A stretch of 64,000 nucleotides of DNA from Acinetobacter guillouiae CIP 63.46 (GTDB taxonomy: Bacteria; Pseudomonadota; Gammaproteobacteria; Pseudomonadales; Moraxellaceae). Each line of letters starts with the position of its first letter. Within the stretch, counting starts at the first letter, position 1. The stretch covers positions 1,452,324 to 1,516,323 of the forward strand of contig NZ_KB849283.1 in assembly GCF_000368145.1 (NCBI RefSeq). The letters run 5' to 3'. Of the stretch, positions 8,612 through 18,159 are shown piece by piece. A program made the translations under genes and the position numbers. The notes beneath the pieces were generated by a model. It saw only the letters and a list, made by a program, of their open reading frames with translations, was not told the origin of the DNA and did not search any database.

Positions 8612-8671
8612 ATATTTGTCATATATTTAGATTATCAATGAATCAGCTTTCAGTTACTTGGAGTTTTGTTT

Positions 8672-9373
8672 ATGCCACATTCTCATCACCTAGAACAGCA
8701 TTTTATACAACGTACAGGCTGGTTAAGGGCAGCAGTCTTAGGTGCAAATGATGGCATTATTTCTGTGACTAGTTTAGTGATGGGAATGGCAGCAAGTGGT
8801 GCGTCTAGTCACACGCTATTGATTACCTGTATTGCGGGATTGATTTCAGGTGCAACCTCAATGGCCGCTGGTGAATATATCTCCGTTAAATCCCAATCAG
8901 ATATCGAAGCAGCGGATTTAAAAGTCGAAGCTCGTGAATTAGAAAAAAACCCACACTTAGAGCTTAAAGAACTGACTCACATTTATATTCAACGCGGTTT
9001 AGATCCCGAATTGGCGCATCAAGTAGCTGTTCAACTCACAGAAAAAGATGCCTTAGAAGCGCATGCACGTGATGAAATTGGGATCAATGAAGCAACTGCA
9101 GCAAGACCATTACAGGCTGCTGGTTCTTCAGCGTTATCGTTTTCAATAGGTGCCTTATTTCCAACATTGTCGATTCTGTTTAGCCCTGAAGCATATTTAG
9201 AAAAAATTGTTTTAGTCGTTGGTATCTTATCGCTGGTCATACTCGGTGCTTTATCCAGCTATTTTGCGGGTACATCAATACTCAAGGGTAGTTTCCGTGT
9301 GGCGGTATGGGGAATTATCGCAATGGCGTTCTCAAGCTGGATTGGTTCTCTGTTTCAAGTCACTCCGATGTGA
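8672..9373 (+). CDS. VIT/CCC1-family Fe2+/Mn2+ transporter
   Basis: 233-residue membrane protein of the VIT1/CCC1 family. WLRAAVLGANDGIISVTSLVMGMAA is the conserved first membrane segment (with the family's Asp in GANDG), followed by GLISGATSMAAGEYISVKSQSD, a charged cytosolic metal-binding helical region (about residues 80-140) and three C-terminal membrane helices. The family exports cytosolic Fe2+ or Mn2+. His residues near the N-terminus (PHSHHLEQHF) could assist metal handling. ATG 8672 is chosen because GGAG at 8660-8663 is well spaced. Confidence 0.88.
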   Translation: MPHSHHLEQHFIQRTGWLRAAVLGANDGIISVTSLVMGMAASGASSHTLLITCIAGLISGATSMAAGEYISVKSQSDIEAADLKVEARELEKNPHLELKELTHIYIQRGLDPELAHQVAVQLTEKDALEAHARDEIGINEATAARPLQAAGSSALSFSIGALFPTLSILFSPEAYLEKIVLVVGILSLVILGALSSYFAGTSILKGSFRVAVWGIIAMAFSSWIGSLFQVTPM

Positions 9374-9503
9374 TCTAAGCCTCTATAAAATAAGCTACAC
9401 TCTAAAGGTGTATTTGAATTATATTTTTATAATAAATACCGAACATAATTTGCTTATTCCAATTGGCTTGGGCAAAGTAACTTAAAACTCAAGGAGCTTA
9501 AGT

Positions 9504-10547
9504 ATGTCTTTATCAGAACAATTAGGGATAAAACATCCCATCTTACTTGCACCAATGGCAGGCGTTTCTACCCCACTATTGGCAGCAGAAGTATCAAATC
9601 AAGGGGCTTTAGGCGCTTTAGGGCTCGGTGCAAATACCCTAGATTCTGCACTTCAACAAATTCAAGAAACCCAAGCGTTAACACCACATCCTTTTCAATT
9701 AAATTTTTTCTGTCATGAATCAACAGCATTAAACACTGAATCTAATACGCTGTGGAGTCAACATTTAACAGCTGAATTTAAAAAATTTGGCGCAAATCCA
9801 CCCACACAATTAAAATGCATTTACCCAAGCTTTAAAGATAATGATGATTTTTTAAACCTCTGTTTAGACACTCAACCCAAAGCGGTAAGTTTTCATTTTG
9901 GTATCCCGCATCAATATCAAATTCAAAAATTAAAACAGGCCGGTATCATCACTCTGGTTTCTGCAACCAATCTAACTGAAGCGCTGGCTATTGAAGAAGC
10001 TGGGATTGATATTATTGTAGCTCAAGGTATCGAAGCAGGTGGGCATCGCGGTATTTTTAACGCTCAAATTGATGGTGCAATTAAAACCTCAGATCTAGTC
10101 ACGCTTATCAAAAAACATAGCTCACTGCCTGTCGTTGCAGCAGGCGGTATTATGAATGGGCAACAAGCCAAAGCCATGTTAAATCTTGGTGCTGATGCCG
10201 TACAATTGGGAACGGCTTTTGTGCAATGTAAAACATCAAACGCCAATACAGCATATCGCAAGGCCTTATTTGATCATCCACTCACTCAAATTACCTCAAG
10301 CATTTCAGGTCGCCCAGCACGCGGCATCATCAATCATTGGCAAGCGAGGATTGATCAGCCCGACCGCCCGCATGTAGCCGCCTACCCTTATGCCTATGAT
10401 TTGGCAAAACAGCTAAATGCTTTCGCGGTGCAACATGGTGATACTGGCTTTGGTGCATTCTGGGCTGGAAGTAATGTTGGACAGATTCGTGAATTAGAGG
10501 CTCAGGATCTGGTTAATCAATTGGTTGTGGAAATGAACCATTCTTAA
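9504..10547 (+). CDS. Nitronate monooxygenase (NMO class I-like)
   Basis: 347-residue FMN-dependent TIM-barrel enzyme of the 2-nitropropane dioxygenase family, detoxifying alkyl nitronates such as propionate 3-nitronate. Conserved pieces: HPILLAPMAGVSTPLLAAEVSNQGALGALG at the N-terminus, IIVAQGIEAGGHRG (catalytic His), LPVVAAGGIMNGQQAKAMLNLGADAVQLGTAFVQC (FMN phosphate loop) and SISGRPARGIINHW. AAGGAG lies in front of the ATG. Monocistronic, convergent with the DinB gene. Confidence 0.9.
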   Translation: MSLSEQLGIKHPILLAPMAGVSTPLLAAEVSNQGALGALGLGANTLDSALQQIQETQALTPHPFQLNFFCHESTALNTESNTLWSQHLTAEFKKFGANPPTQLKCIYPSFKDNDDFLNLCLDTQPKAVSFHFGIPHQYQIQKLKQAGIITLVSATNLTEALAIEEAGIDIIVAQGIEAGGHRGIFNAQIDGAIKTSDLVTLIKKHSSLPVVAAGGIMNGQQAKAMLNLGADAVQLGTAFVQCKTSNANTAYRKALFDHPLTQITSSISGRPARGIINHWQARIDQPDRPHVAAYPYAYDLAKQLNAFAVQHGDTGFGAFWAGSNVGQIRELEAQDLVNQLVVEMNHS

Positions 10548-10602
10548 TGCTCAACTCAGCTGTCAATAGAATCTGAACTGCAGCAGCTTCTATTTATACT
10601 TA

Positions 10603-11109
10603 TTATGCTTGGCTTTGTTCAACTAACATATACACTAAATCTAATTCAGGGCATGCATAACCCAATCCTGTCATTGCAGCGGTAATTTGCCCACGATGAT
10701 GAGTGCCATGGTTAAAAACATGCATAAGTGTGGCAGCATAAGGCAAAGTCAGTTCTTGTCCAGAAACGCGTTTATAGGTTAAATCTGCATTTAAGGTTTT
10801 TTCATCTAACTGCTCTAGAAACTCAATCCAATTCTTAGACTTCTCTTGTAATTCATCTAGTAATAGTGTTTTTCCGGTTTGGATCATTGTATTTAATGCA
10901 ATTGCAGGTGATACCCCCTGCTTAAAGCGTGAATACCAGAGATAATGCTCACCCAACAATAGATGATTCAAGGTGCCAACAATGCTTTTAAAGTAAAGAC
11001 CAACATCCTTGTTAAAATCATCATCGGATACAACTTTTAAACTTTCACAAAGACGCTGGGTTGCCCAGATATTGTATTGTGCCAGTATTCTGAAAGAATC
11101 TTTATTCAT
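10603..11109 (-). CDS. DinB family protein
   Basis: 168 residues with the DinB four-helix-bundle pattern: ILAQYNIWATQRLCESL at the N-terminus, a first metal-ligand His in LNHLLLGEHYLWYSRF, and the second pair in MHVFNHGTHHRGQITAAMTGLG. The family holds a divalent metal with three histidines and includes thiol-dependent S-transferases. The substrate is unknown. Confidence 0.88.
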   Translation of the reverse strand: MNKDSFRILAQYNIWATQRLCESLKVVSDDDFNKDVGLYFKSIVGTLNHLLLGEHYLWYSRFKQGVSPAIALNTMIQTGKTLLLDELQEKSKNWIEFLEQLDEKTLNADLTYKRVSGQELTLPYAATLMHVFNHGTHHRGQITAAMTGLGYACPELDLVYMLVEQSQA

Positions 11110-11315
11110 GACTTAAATAAACCATCATTGTGGGTATATAGAATATAATCAGCTTGATAAAAATGCCGTTTTGACTAGAATAGCGACAAAATCAATAAAG
11201 CTAGCTTGATGCTCATGTTAAATCAAATTTTTTGCCAATCGGTGAATCATTTTCCACTTATTTGATTAAGTTTTAAATTTTTAACAACTTATTCAAAATA
11301 CAAGTGAGATTTATC

Positions 11316-11909
11316 ATGTCTGCATATCATCAAATACGTGCGCTATATGACCGCGACACGATTACAGTTTATCAAGCCTATAACCAACAAATTGCACAAT
11401 TGGCGGTACAACAACAAAAGTTTGTTTCGCCCTTTTCCTTTCACAGAATGACATGGATAAAACCTTCATTTTTATGGCTAATGGAAAGAAGTCATTGGGC
11501 AACAAAATCCAACCAAAATCATATTTTGGCAATCCGTGTCAAACGTGATTTTTGGGAATATTTACTCCAGCAAAGTATCCATACCGACCCAATACTCTCT
11601 GCGCATAAAAATGGCGAACACTGGTTTGAGTCTTTTGAAAATGCCAAGGTCCATATTCAATGGGATCCTGAACGGAATTTAAAGGGAACTAAGCTTGAAC
11701 AGCGTAGTATTCAAATTGGGATTAGTCGCTTTTTAATTCAAGCGTTTAACAACACTGCGATTCACTCAATCCAAGATATTACCCCTCTTGTAACTAAGAT
11801 GGCGCAATTTCGACGTTTAGGAAAGTATAAACACGCTGAAAAACTCTTGCCTAAACAACGTATTTATCCTTTGAACGACGCATTAAAAAAACATTTGGTG
11901 ATTGGTTGA
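11316..11909 (+). CDS. DUF4291 family protein
   Basis: 197 residues. IRALYDRDTITVYQAYNQQIA, RMTWIKPSFLWLMERSHWATKSNQ and ILAIRVKR match the conserved blocks of DUF4291, with IQWDPERNL and GISRFLIQAF further on. The family has no assigned function to my knowledge. ATG 11316 is preferred over GTG 11304 because an AAGTGAG sequence lies 7 bases upstream. Confidence 0.8.
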   Translation: MSAYHQIRALYDRDTITVYQAYNQQIAQLAVQQQKFVSPFSFHRMTWIKPSFLWLMERSHWATKSNQNHILAIRVKRDFWEYLLQQSIHTDPILSAHKNGEHWFESFENAKVHIQWDPERNLKGTKLEQRSIQIGISRFLIQAFNNTAIHSIQDITPLVTKMAQFRRLGKYKHAEKLLPKQRIYPLNDALKKHLVIG

Positions 11910-11952
11910 TTCAGTATGGGAGTTCGCTTCCATACTAATTACACCTTATTGA

Positions 11953-12996
11953 TTACACATCCAATAAATTTAGCGATTCAACCTGTACATCACTCATCGT
12001 ATTGCCTTGTTCTAGCAAGTGATTAAAGTAATCCTCAACGACTTTTGCTTGTGCTACAGTGCTTTCCACTTTGTACATATTTTGACGGAATTCATTACTT
12101 GAGTGCAAACCTTTGGTGTACCAAGCAATATGTTTACGTGCAATTCGACAACCGGAGTATTCACCATAGAACTGATAAAGTTCAGACAAATGTCCCAATA
12201 ATACGTGTTTTACTTCTTGAATATCTGGCGCCGCTAAGTATTCACCTGTTTTTAGATAATGAGCAATTTCACGAAAAATCCACGGACGCCCTTGGGCTGC
12301 ACGTCCAATCATGACGGCATCAGCACCAGTATAGTCCAATACATATTTGGCTTTCTCTGGACTGTCGATATCACCATTGGCAATTACAGGAATAGTGAGC
12401 ATCTGTTTGACTTCTTTAATCAAACTATAACGTGCTGTATTTAAATACATATCCTCACGAGTCCGACCATGTAAAGCTAAGGCTGCAATTCCTGCTTCTT
12501 CTGCTCGTTTCGCCACACGGATAATATTCTCATGACCATTTAAAAAACCTAACCGCGTTTTTAACGTCACAGGCACATCAACTGCTTTTACCACTGCATC
12601 TAAAATTCGGGCAACCAAATCTTCATCTTTCAGCAATGCCGAACCTGCCAATTTATTACAGACTTTTTTTGCTGGGCATCCCATATTGATATCAACAATT
12701 TGCGCACCATTTGCAACTTGATAACGTGCTGCTTCAGCCAACTGATCTGGTTCAGAGCCTGCAATTTGTGCTGAAATCGGCGCTAATTCACCATCAAAAT
12801 TTGCCCGATATAGACTCTTTTTGGTCATACGTAAGGTCTGATCAGAGGTCATCATTTCACTTACCGCATGCCCAGCACCAAAGTATTTGCACAGTGTCCT
12901 AAACGGACGGTCTGTGACTCCGGCCATAGGTGCGACCCAAAGTTTCTTATCTATTGATTTATCAAACAATTCTGTAATAACGTTGTTTTGACTCAA
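11953..12996 (-). CDS. dusB: tRNA-dihydrouridine synthase B with a replaced N-terminus
   Basis: 347-residue FMN enzyme reducing a uridine in the tRNA D-loop with NADPH. LWVAPMAGVTDRPFRTLC (residues 19-36) and INMGCPAKKVCNKLAGSALL carry the flavin-site motif and catalytic Cys; GADAVMIGRAAQGRPWIF is the phosphate loop; the C-terminus has the Dus helical domain. The first 18 residues (MSQNNVITELFDKSIDKK) differ from the usual bacterial DusB start, whereas a fragment at 18634-18738 carries a normal one. I infer that an integrated element supplied this 5' end and hence the current promoter. The reading frame is intact, so the enzyme should be functional. Confidence 0.94.
   Translation of the reverse strand: MSQNNVITELFDKSIDKKLWVAPMAGVTDRPFRTLCKYFGAGHAVSEMMTSDQTLRMTKKSLYRANFDGELAPISAQIAGSEPDQLAEAARYQVANGAQIVDINMGCPAKKVCNKLAGSALLKDEDLVARILDAVVKAVDVPVTLKTRLGFLNGHENIIRVAKRAEEAGIAALALHGRTREDMYLNTARYSLIKEVKQMLTIPVIANGDIDSPEKAKYVLDYTGADAVMIGRAAQGRPWIFREIAHYLKTGEYLAAPDIQEVKHVLLGHLSELYQFYGEYSGCRIARKHIAWYTKGLHSSNEFRQNMYKVESTVAQAKVVEDYFNHLLEQGNTMSDVQVESLNLLDV
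12917..12941 (-). other. att-like site inside dusB (near end of island)
   Basis: Codons for VAPMAGVT inside dusB align with the displaced fragment at 18681-18705. The two copies share CCTATGGC exactly (8 bp) and otherwise differ mostly at third codon positions, as expected if one 5' end came from a different lineage. Taken as the recombination crossover region. Confidence 0.6.
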
Positions 12997-13099
12997 TTTC
13001 TGTGACCTCTTTAAACTTCTTTGAATCGCCTGTTATTGACTTCTAATGCTCATTTGTTGCACTTTATTTGCACCGCAAAATATTTATGATGCAATTTGC

Positions 13100-13617
13100 A
13101 TGGGTACAGCGACTAGATAGTCAATAAAGATGGTACTTTGTGTTATGGTACCTAAATATGCTTACAACGTGAAAACTATCCACCTATGCAGTTTTAAAAA
13201 ACTTTCAGCAAAAAATCATTAGCTGATGAGTGGATTAAAAGAACTGAAGCTGAAATCGAATTAAACCCAGAAATGATGCTCAATCCAAAAGAAGAACTAA
13301 AGCATCGTACTTTGGTCGAGTTTATTCATAAGTATTTAGAAGAAGCGGATAGTTTTGCACGGACTAAGACTGGTGCACTTACTACTCACATTGCTAGTTT
13401 AGAGATTTCTGAGAAAAATATCTATTCCTTAACTCGTCAAGATTTTTCAGAAAATGTTATTTCACTTCGTAAGGGCGAACCATTGAAAGGTGTAGATGGT
13501 GTTGCTTCAACTACTACTTTAAAAGATATGAGTTATATTAAAGTGGTAGTTGTTTATGCTGAGTATGTTTGGCTGGTTAAACCTTTCACCATGCAAAATC
13601 ATACACATACATAATAA
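13100..13617 (+). pseudogene. Tyrosine-type integrase remnant (N-terminal half only)
   Basis: One frame reads NKDGTLCYGT-stop-ICLQRENYPPMQF-stop-KTFSKKSLADEWIKRTE, the arm-binding N-terminus of a phage-type integrase (compare RKGYPxQxKTFxxKSLAEEW), broken by two TAA stops. The open part from 13273 continues into the SAM-like core-binding domain (RTLVEFIHKYLEEADSFARTKTGALTTHIASLEIS...). The catalytic domain with Arg-His-x-x-Arg-Tyr is missing; the frame ends soon after VVVYAEYVWLVK. It sits immediately inside the left att-like site, where an integrase gene is expected. Non-functional by any reading. Confidence 0.7.
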
Positions 13618-13974
13618 TTAAAAATTTATAAAGGACATATCACATTCACTCATCGGAACAATCCTATGTTTTTTCGACCAAATTCCTTCAGTGGTAAGCT
13701 GCCCATTTTTACCAAACTGCCCCCTAATCACATTATCATTTTTAGTAATTCATAAAATTTTATTGAACTTTTTAAAATTTGCTTCTAATCGCCATAGAGC
13801 TAGATGATCCCCCAATAAAAATATTTCCGAGAATGATAGGAATTCGATTATAGGAAGACCATTTTTTGAATGATAAATTTTAGATACAAACTTAATTATT
13901 CTAAATTGAATTTATAAACAATAATTTAATATGAATTTACACATAAATTCTTATAAAAACTAGACTACATAAAA
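13618..13974. other. Intergenic region inside the island
   Basis: About 360 AT-rich bases between the integrase remnant and the RHS promoter region. A patch near 13660-13730 is less AT-rich and reads coherently on the reverse strand (GQFGKNGQLTTEGIWSKKHR), perhaps a trace of another element, but I cannot assign it. Confidence 0.35.
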
Positions 13975-13993
13975 GCAAATGATTATCATTACC
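13975..13993. promoter_or_regulatory. Candidate Fur box upstream of the RHS gene
   Basis: GCAAATGATTATCATTACC matches the 19-bp Fur consensus (GATAATGATAATCATTATC) at 15 positions and contains the perfect 6-1-6 palindrome AATGAT-T-ATCATT. The same 13 bases occur in the hemP Fur box of this window. It ends 56 bases before the RHS start codon, where a repressor would block transcription. Confidence 0.6.
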
Positions 13994-14049
13994 ATCAAGG
14001 TGTTTCAACATTACAACTTACTCAATTATTAAATATAAGGTAATAAAAC

Positions 14050-17000
14050 TTGAACTTTTCAAAACATGTAAAATTTATATCTACATTACTGGTAGGTAAT
14101 CTCATAGTTTCAAATATTTATGCGAATTACACAATGCCCCCACTAGTATTTTATGGCAATACATCAAGCCCCCCAACTTTAGATATTTCTCAAATAAATA
14201 ATATGTCTCAACTATTACAACAAAATAGTTACAGGGATTATGGATTTGCAAATATGTCCAATATTTCCCCATCTATCGTTTCTTCTGCAACTAATTGCAC
14301 TACACCCAATCCAATTGAGATAGCAAATGGAGAAAAATTGCATGAAGAACCAATATTCACTACTGGTTGGGAAATGCCACTGTCATATTCCAGTTTTTAT
14401 CATTCTAAAGATAAAGACATTAAATTCAATATTCTACAATCAAATATTTCGTACACATTAAAGTCAGGCTGGCAAAATAATTTCGGAACTATGATGTATC
14501 CAACTGGCCTTAGCTCGAATAATAGAAAGGTAAGACTGGCACGTGCACTTCCGAATGGGCAGATGTCTTTTGCTGAATATAGAGATCCGGGTAAATTATC
14601 ACAACCGTTCACCAATCTGGATGGAAGTGTTGAGACATATGAGGTTTACAGTGGTGGATTATCTGCGTTAGATATCGGAATATTAAGAAGCCGGAAAAAT
14701 ATGCATGGTATTGGTTGGGAAGAATTTAAAAATAATGGAACAGAAATAATTCACACAAATGGAAAAAAAATTAAAATTAAAAATATTGACTCATTTACAA
14801 CTCAAGTTATTGATCCCGCGAACAATATATATACTTATATATATAATGACAAAAAGGATTTAGTTAAAATTATTTATCCAGATAACTTAGGAAGTAAGTC
14901 CTTTCATTATGGTGAAAATGGCGCAGGTGAGAAAAAGTTAACTGGTATTTCAATTAATGATAAAAGGTACACTACCTACCTTTATACAGGTGATAAAGCT
15001 ACACAAAGTGGACGTAGCAATGGAACTCAAACTTACAGTTTAAATTATGGTAATAATTACACTATAGTAACTAATCCTTTGGGAGCAATATCTAAATATA
15101 TTTATACGGATAACACAAAAAGCAAATTATCAAGAATTGAAAGAAGTGGGGTAAATAATTGTCCTGATAGCAGTTCCACTGTCACTTATGATAATAATGG
15201 TTATATTAAATCAAAAGTTGACTGGAATAATATAGAAACTTTCTATACTCATGATTCGGATGGTAGGTTATTGGAAGAAAAAAATATTGATAAGACTATA
15301 AAATATTACTGGTTAAATTCACCTAGCTTACTTAGTAAAATTGAAATTCTAGAAAACAATAATGCAATTCAAGAAATTAATTATAATTATTATTCACAGA
15401 ATGAACCTGCAAAAAATAGAATTAAAAGCATAACATCATGTAGTAAATTGGGGACTTCAAATTGTAGTGTTACTGGTTACGGCTATACTTTACATAATAA
15501 TGGCATGCTCAAAAATATTTCCATTGTTAAAAACTCAAAATCAATATCATATACTTATGATGACATAGGAAATCTGATAGAACAGGTAAATTCCGCAGGA
15601 CATACCATAAAGTATAGTGACTATGATGACTTAGGTAATGTAGGAAAAATTATTGATCCAAATGGGATGATAATAGAATTCGTTTACGATGCTAGATCTC
15701 GTATTATAAGTAAAAGAAATACAATATCTGAAAATAATACTAGAATTGAAAATTATAAATATGGTCCTTTTGGAATAACCCAAATTGAAAAAGATGGCAT
15801 GAGAGAAACCATAAATTATGACGATTTTGGAAATATATCAAATATTACACATGGCGTAGGAGATCAAGTAATTAGTGGGCAATTTTATACATATTCTAAT
15901 TTAGGTAAATTACTGACCGTTGAGTATAGAGAAGGTAATAACATTCGCTTTAGTCAAAGCGTTTCTCATAATCAATTAGGATGGACAACAGCTAGTAAAG
16001 GAAATAACAACCAAAATGTTCGTTACGAATATGATGCAAATGGTAATATAATAAAAAAAACTGATTCTTCAAAAAAAGTTACAAGATACATTTATGATAA
16101 ATATAATAATATGAGTGAAGAACATCGCCCAGATGGCTCAACGATTGGTTCTATCTATGACCAATCAGGGAATGTAGCATTTGTTCGGGATGGAAATGGA
16201 AACATAACTAGATATAGTTATGATGGGTTTGGTAACCTATTAAGTATTAGTAGCCCTGATACTGGTAACAGTTTTTACGAGTATGACTTAAATGGAAATA
16301 TTTTAAAATTAACTAGATCAAATGGGGTTACAACAACATACTCATACGATTCGTTGAATCGACGAACAAAAGCAATTACTGGTACATCAGTTCAGACATG
16401 GATTTATGATCAATGTACTAATGGAATAGGACGACTTTGTGGTACATCCGATGGGGTGACAGCAAAAGGTTATGAATATACTAAAGATGGAAAAATAAGT
16501 GTACAAGCAACTTCGATTAATGGTGTGAGTTATCCAATATATTGGACATATGATAGTTACGGACGCTTAGAAAGTGAAAGTCGTCAGAACGAATCTTATA
16601 AAGTTACCTATAGTTATGATGCTTTGAGTCGCGTAAATAGTGTCAAAATCAAAATTGATGGTGTAGAACATACAGTAGTTAGTGGTATTGAATATGAACC
16701 ATATGGTGGAATTAAAAATTGGACTTATGGAAACGGTCTAACAAGAGTAGCAAACTACGATACAAATTATCGTTTAACTAGTTTAAATAATTTATCATAC
16801 TCATATGATGTGAATAATTTGATTAGAGAAATTGACGATAGAACCAAACCTCAAGATCTAACTATATATGAGCATGATGATATTGGACAATTGGTCTTAT
16901 CTAGCACTTTTTCTGAAAATTTCATGTTGAGTGAAGTCTGGCATTTCGACAAAAATAGTAATCGAACTAAAAGCTCAAGTAATAATCAGTATACTTTTTA

Positions 17001-18159
17001 TCAAATTAATTCGGGGAATAAATTATCAAATACCACCAATATTGAACCAAAATCCTTTATTTATGATGATTTAGGAAATATTACTCAAAAAACAGGTCAT
17101 GGGGGAAATTTGAATTTCACTTATGACGGTTTTAATCGTCTAAACACTGTAAATGATAACTCAACAATAACTACATACGATTATGATGCATTTAATCTTC
17201 GTAGTCGTAAAAGTAGTAATGCAGGTAGTGTGAATTATGTTCATTCTCCTGATGGTCGTTTATTAGCTGAAACAGACCTAGCTATAACTCAAAATGGTTC
17301 CTTAAACACAGTATATATATGGCTAGGTGGACAAGTTATAGGTATGGTTCGCGGTAATCAGCTTAACTATGTTCATAATGATCACTTAGGCAGACCTCAT
17401 AAACTTACTAATTCCAACAAAGATATAGTATGGGAATCACGCCATACTAGTTACGACACTTATGTTATTCAAAGCAATATTGGGCAGTTTAATATTGGAT
17501 TCCCAGGTCAATATTATGATGCGGAAAGTAACCTATGGTACAACTGGAATCGCTATTACGATGCAACGACTGGTCGTTATACACAAAGTGATCCTGTAGG
17601 GCTTGCAGGCGGTACAAATACCTATGCATATGTCGGTAACAATCCTATTAGCTTTGTAGATTATCAGGGTCAATGGGGAATTCCTGGCGCTATATATGGT
17701 GCAATTGCAGGTGGAATTGGTGGAGGAATCACTGGCGGATGGCAAGGAGTATTAGTTGGTGCTGCTACAGGTGCTGCAGTAGGTGCTTTAATGCCAACCT
17801 CATCTCATGCTGTAGGAGCAGCAGCAGGAGCAGCAATTGGTTCAGGAGTAGCAAGCTTGGCTGGTCAAGCTACTGGTAATATTGTACAAAATCGAGATGT
17901 TATGGCCATGGAAAATTATAATTTCTATGCTGCAGGTGGCGCTATGGTAGGTGGTGCAGCTGGTGGCCCAGTAAATCATGTATTAAGTAGATTTGGTACT
18001 AGAGTAAATATGATAGGTAAACCATTAGGTACTCGTGGATACAACCGCACCCCTGGTATGTTTGCAGGTGCTGTATTCGAAGGTACAGTTGTTGGCTCAT
18101 CTGAATTCATTGGTGGTGGTTTGAAACCAAACGATATACAAGTAGGATGTGCTCCATGA
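14050..18159 (+). CDS. Sec-exported RHS/YD-repeat protein, candidate polymorphic toxin
   Basis: 1369 residues. The TTG start follows AAGG at 14038-14041 and gives a signal peptide (KHVKFISTLLVGNLIVSNIYA). A DUF6531-like segment comes next (CTTPNPIEIANGEKLHEE... MPLSYSSFYHS), then from about residue 250 to 1100 a long series of YD repeats (YDDIGNL, YDANGNI, YDKYNNM), the sugar-binding shell of RHS proteins. The RHS core follows at about 1105-1207 (YVHNDHLGRPHKLTN, QYYDAESNLWYNWNRYYDATTGRYTQSDPVGLAGG, TYAYVGNNPISFVDYQG). The variable C-terminus (about 1208-1369) is rich in GxxxG glycine zippers and contains no nuclease or deaminase motif I recognise. There is no PAAR or VgrG association, so export through Sec is more likely than type VI. 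The low-GC, ATA/AGA-rich codon use points to transfer. Confidence 0.85.
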   Translation: MNFSKHVKFISTLLVGNLIVSNIYANYTMPPLVFYGNTSSPPTLDISQINNMSQLLQQNSYRDYGFANMSNISPSIVSSATNCTTPNPIEIANGEKLHEEPIFTTGWEMPLSYSSFYHSKDKDIKFNILQSNISYTLKSGWQNNFGTMMYPTGLSSNNRKVRLARALPNGQMSFAEYRDPGKLSQPFTNLDGSVETYEVYSGGLSALDIGILRSRKNMHGIGWEEFKNNGTEIIHTNGKKIKIKNIDSFTTQVIDPANNIYTYIYNDKKDLVKIIYPDNLGSKSFHYGENGAGEKKLTGISINDKRYTTYLYTGDKATQSGRSNGTQTYSLNYGNNYTIVTNPLGAISKYIYTDNTKSKLSRIERSGVNNCPDSSSTVTYDNNGYIKSKVDWNNIETFYTHDSDGRLLEEKNIDKTIKYYWLNSPSLLSKIEILENNNAIQEINYNYYSQNEPAKNRIKSITSCSKLGTSNCSVTGYGYTLHNNGMLKNISIVKNSKSISYTYDDIGNLIEQVNSAGHTIKYSDYDDLGNVGKIIDPNGMIIEFVYDARSRIISKRNTISENNTRIENYKYGPFGITQIEKDGMRETINYDDFGNISNITHGVGDQVISGQFYTYSNLGKLLTVEYREGNNIRFSQSVSHNQLGWTTASKGNNNQNVRYEYDANGNIIKKTDSSKKVTRYIYDKYNNMSEEHRPDGSTIGSIYDQSGNVAFVRDGNGNITRYSYDGFGNLLSISSPDTGNSFYEYDLNGNILKLTRSNGVTTTYSYDSLNRRTKAITGTSVQTWIYDQCTNGIGRLCGTSDGVTAKGYEYTKDGKISVQATSINGVSYPIYWTYDSYGRLESESRQNESYKVTYSYDALSRVNSVKIKIDGVEHTVVSGIEYEPYGGIKNWTYGNGLTRVANYDTNYRLTSLNNLSYSYDVNNLIREIDDRTKPQDLTIYEHDDIGQLVLSSTFSENFMLSEVWHFDKNSNRTKSSSNNQYTFYQINSGNKLSNTTNIEPKSFIYDDLGNITQKTGHGGNLNFTYDGFNRLNTVNDNSTITTYDYDAFNLRSRKSSNAGSVNYVHSPDGRLLAETDLAITQNGSLNTVYIWLGGQVIGMVRGNQLNYVHNDHLGRPHKLTNSNKDIVWESRHTSYDTYVIQSNIGQFNIGFPGQYYDAESNLWYNWNRYYDATTGRYTQSDPVGLAGGTNTYAYVGNNPISFVDYQGQWGIPGAIYGAIAGGIGGGITGGWQGVLVGAATGAAVGALMPTSSHAVGAAAGAAIGSGVASLAGQATGNIVQNRDVMAMENYNFYAAGGAMVGGAAGGPVNHVLSRFGTRVNMIGKPLGTRGYNRTPGMFAGAVFEGTVVGSSEFIGGGLKPNDIQVGCAP

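Noticed and set aside
8239..8622. Ser/Cys-rich reverse ORF across the Ala-rich lipoprotein gene
   Set aside because: Antisense shadow produced by the GCA/GCT repeats; the forward frame has a lipobox and ribosome binding site.
13660..13735. Reverse-strand text reading GQFGKNGQLTTEGIWSKKHR, possibly an insertion-sequence end or protein remnant
   Set aside because: Too short, no recognised family and no inverted repeat; kept only as a remark in the intergenic entry.
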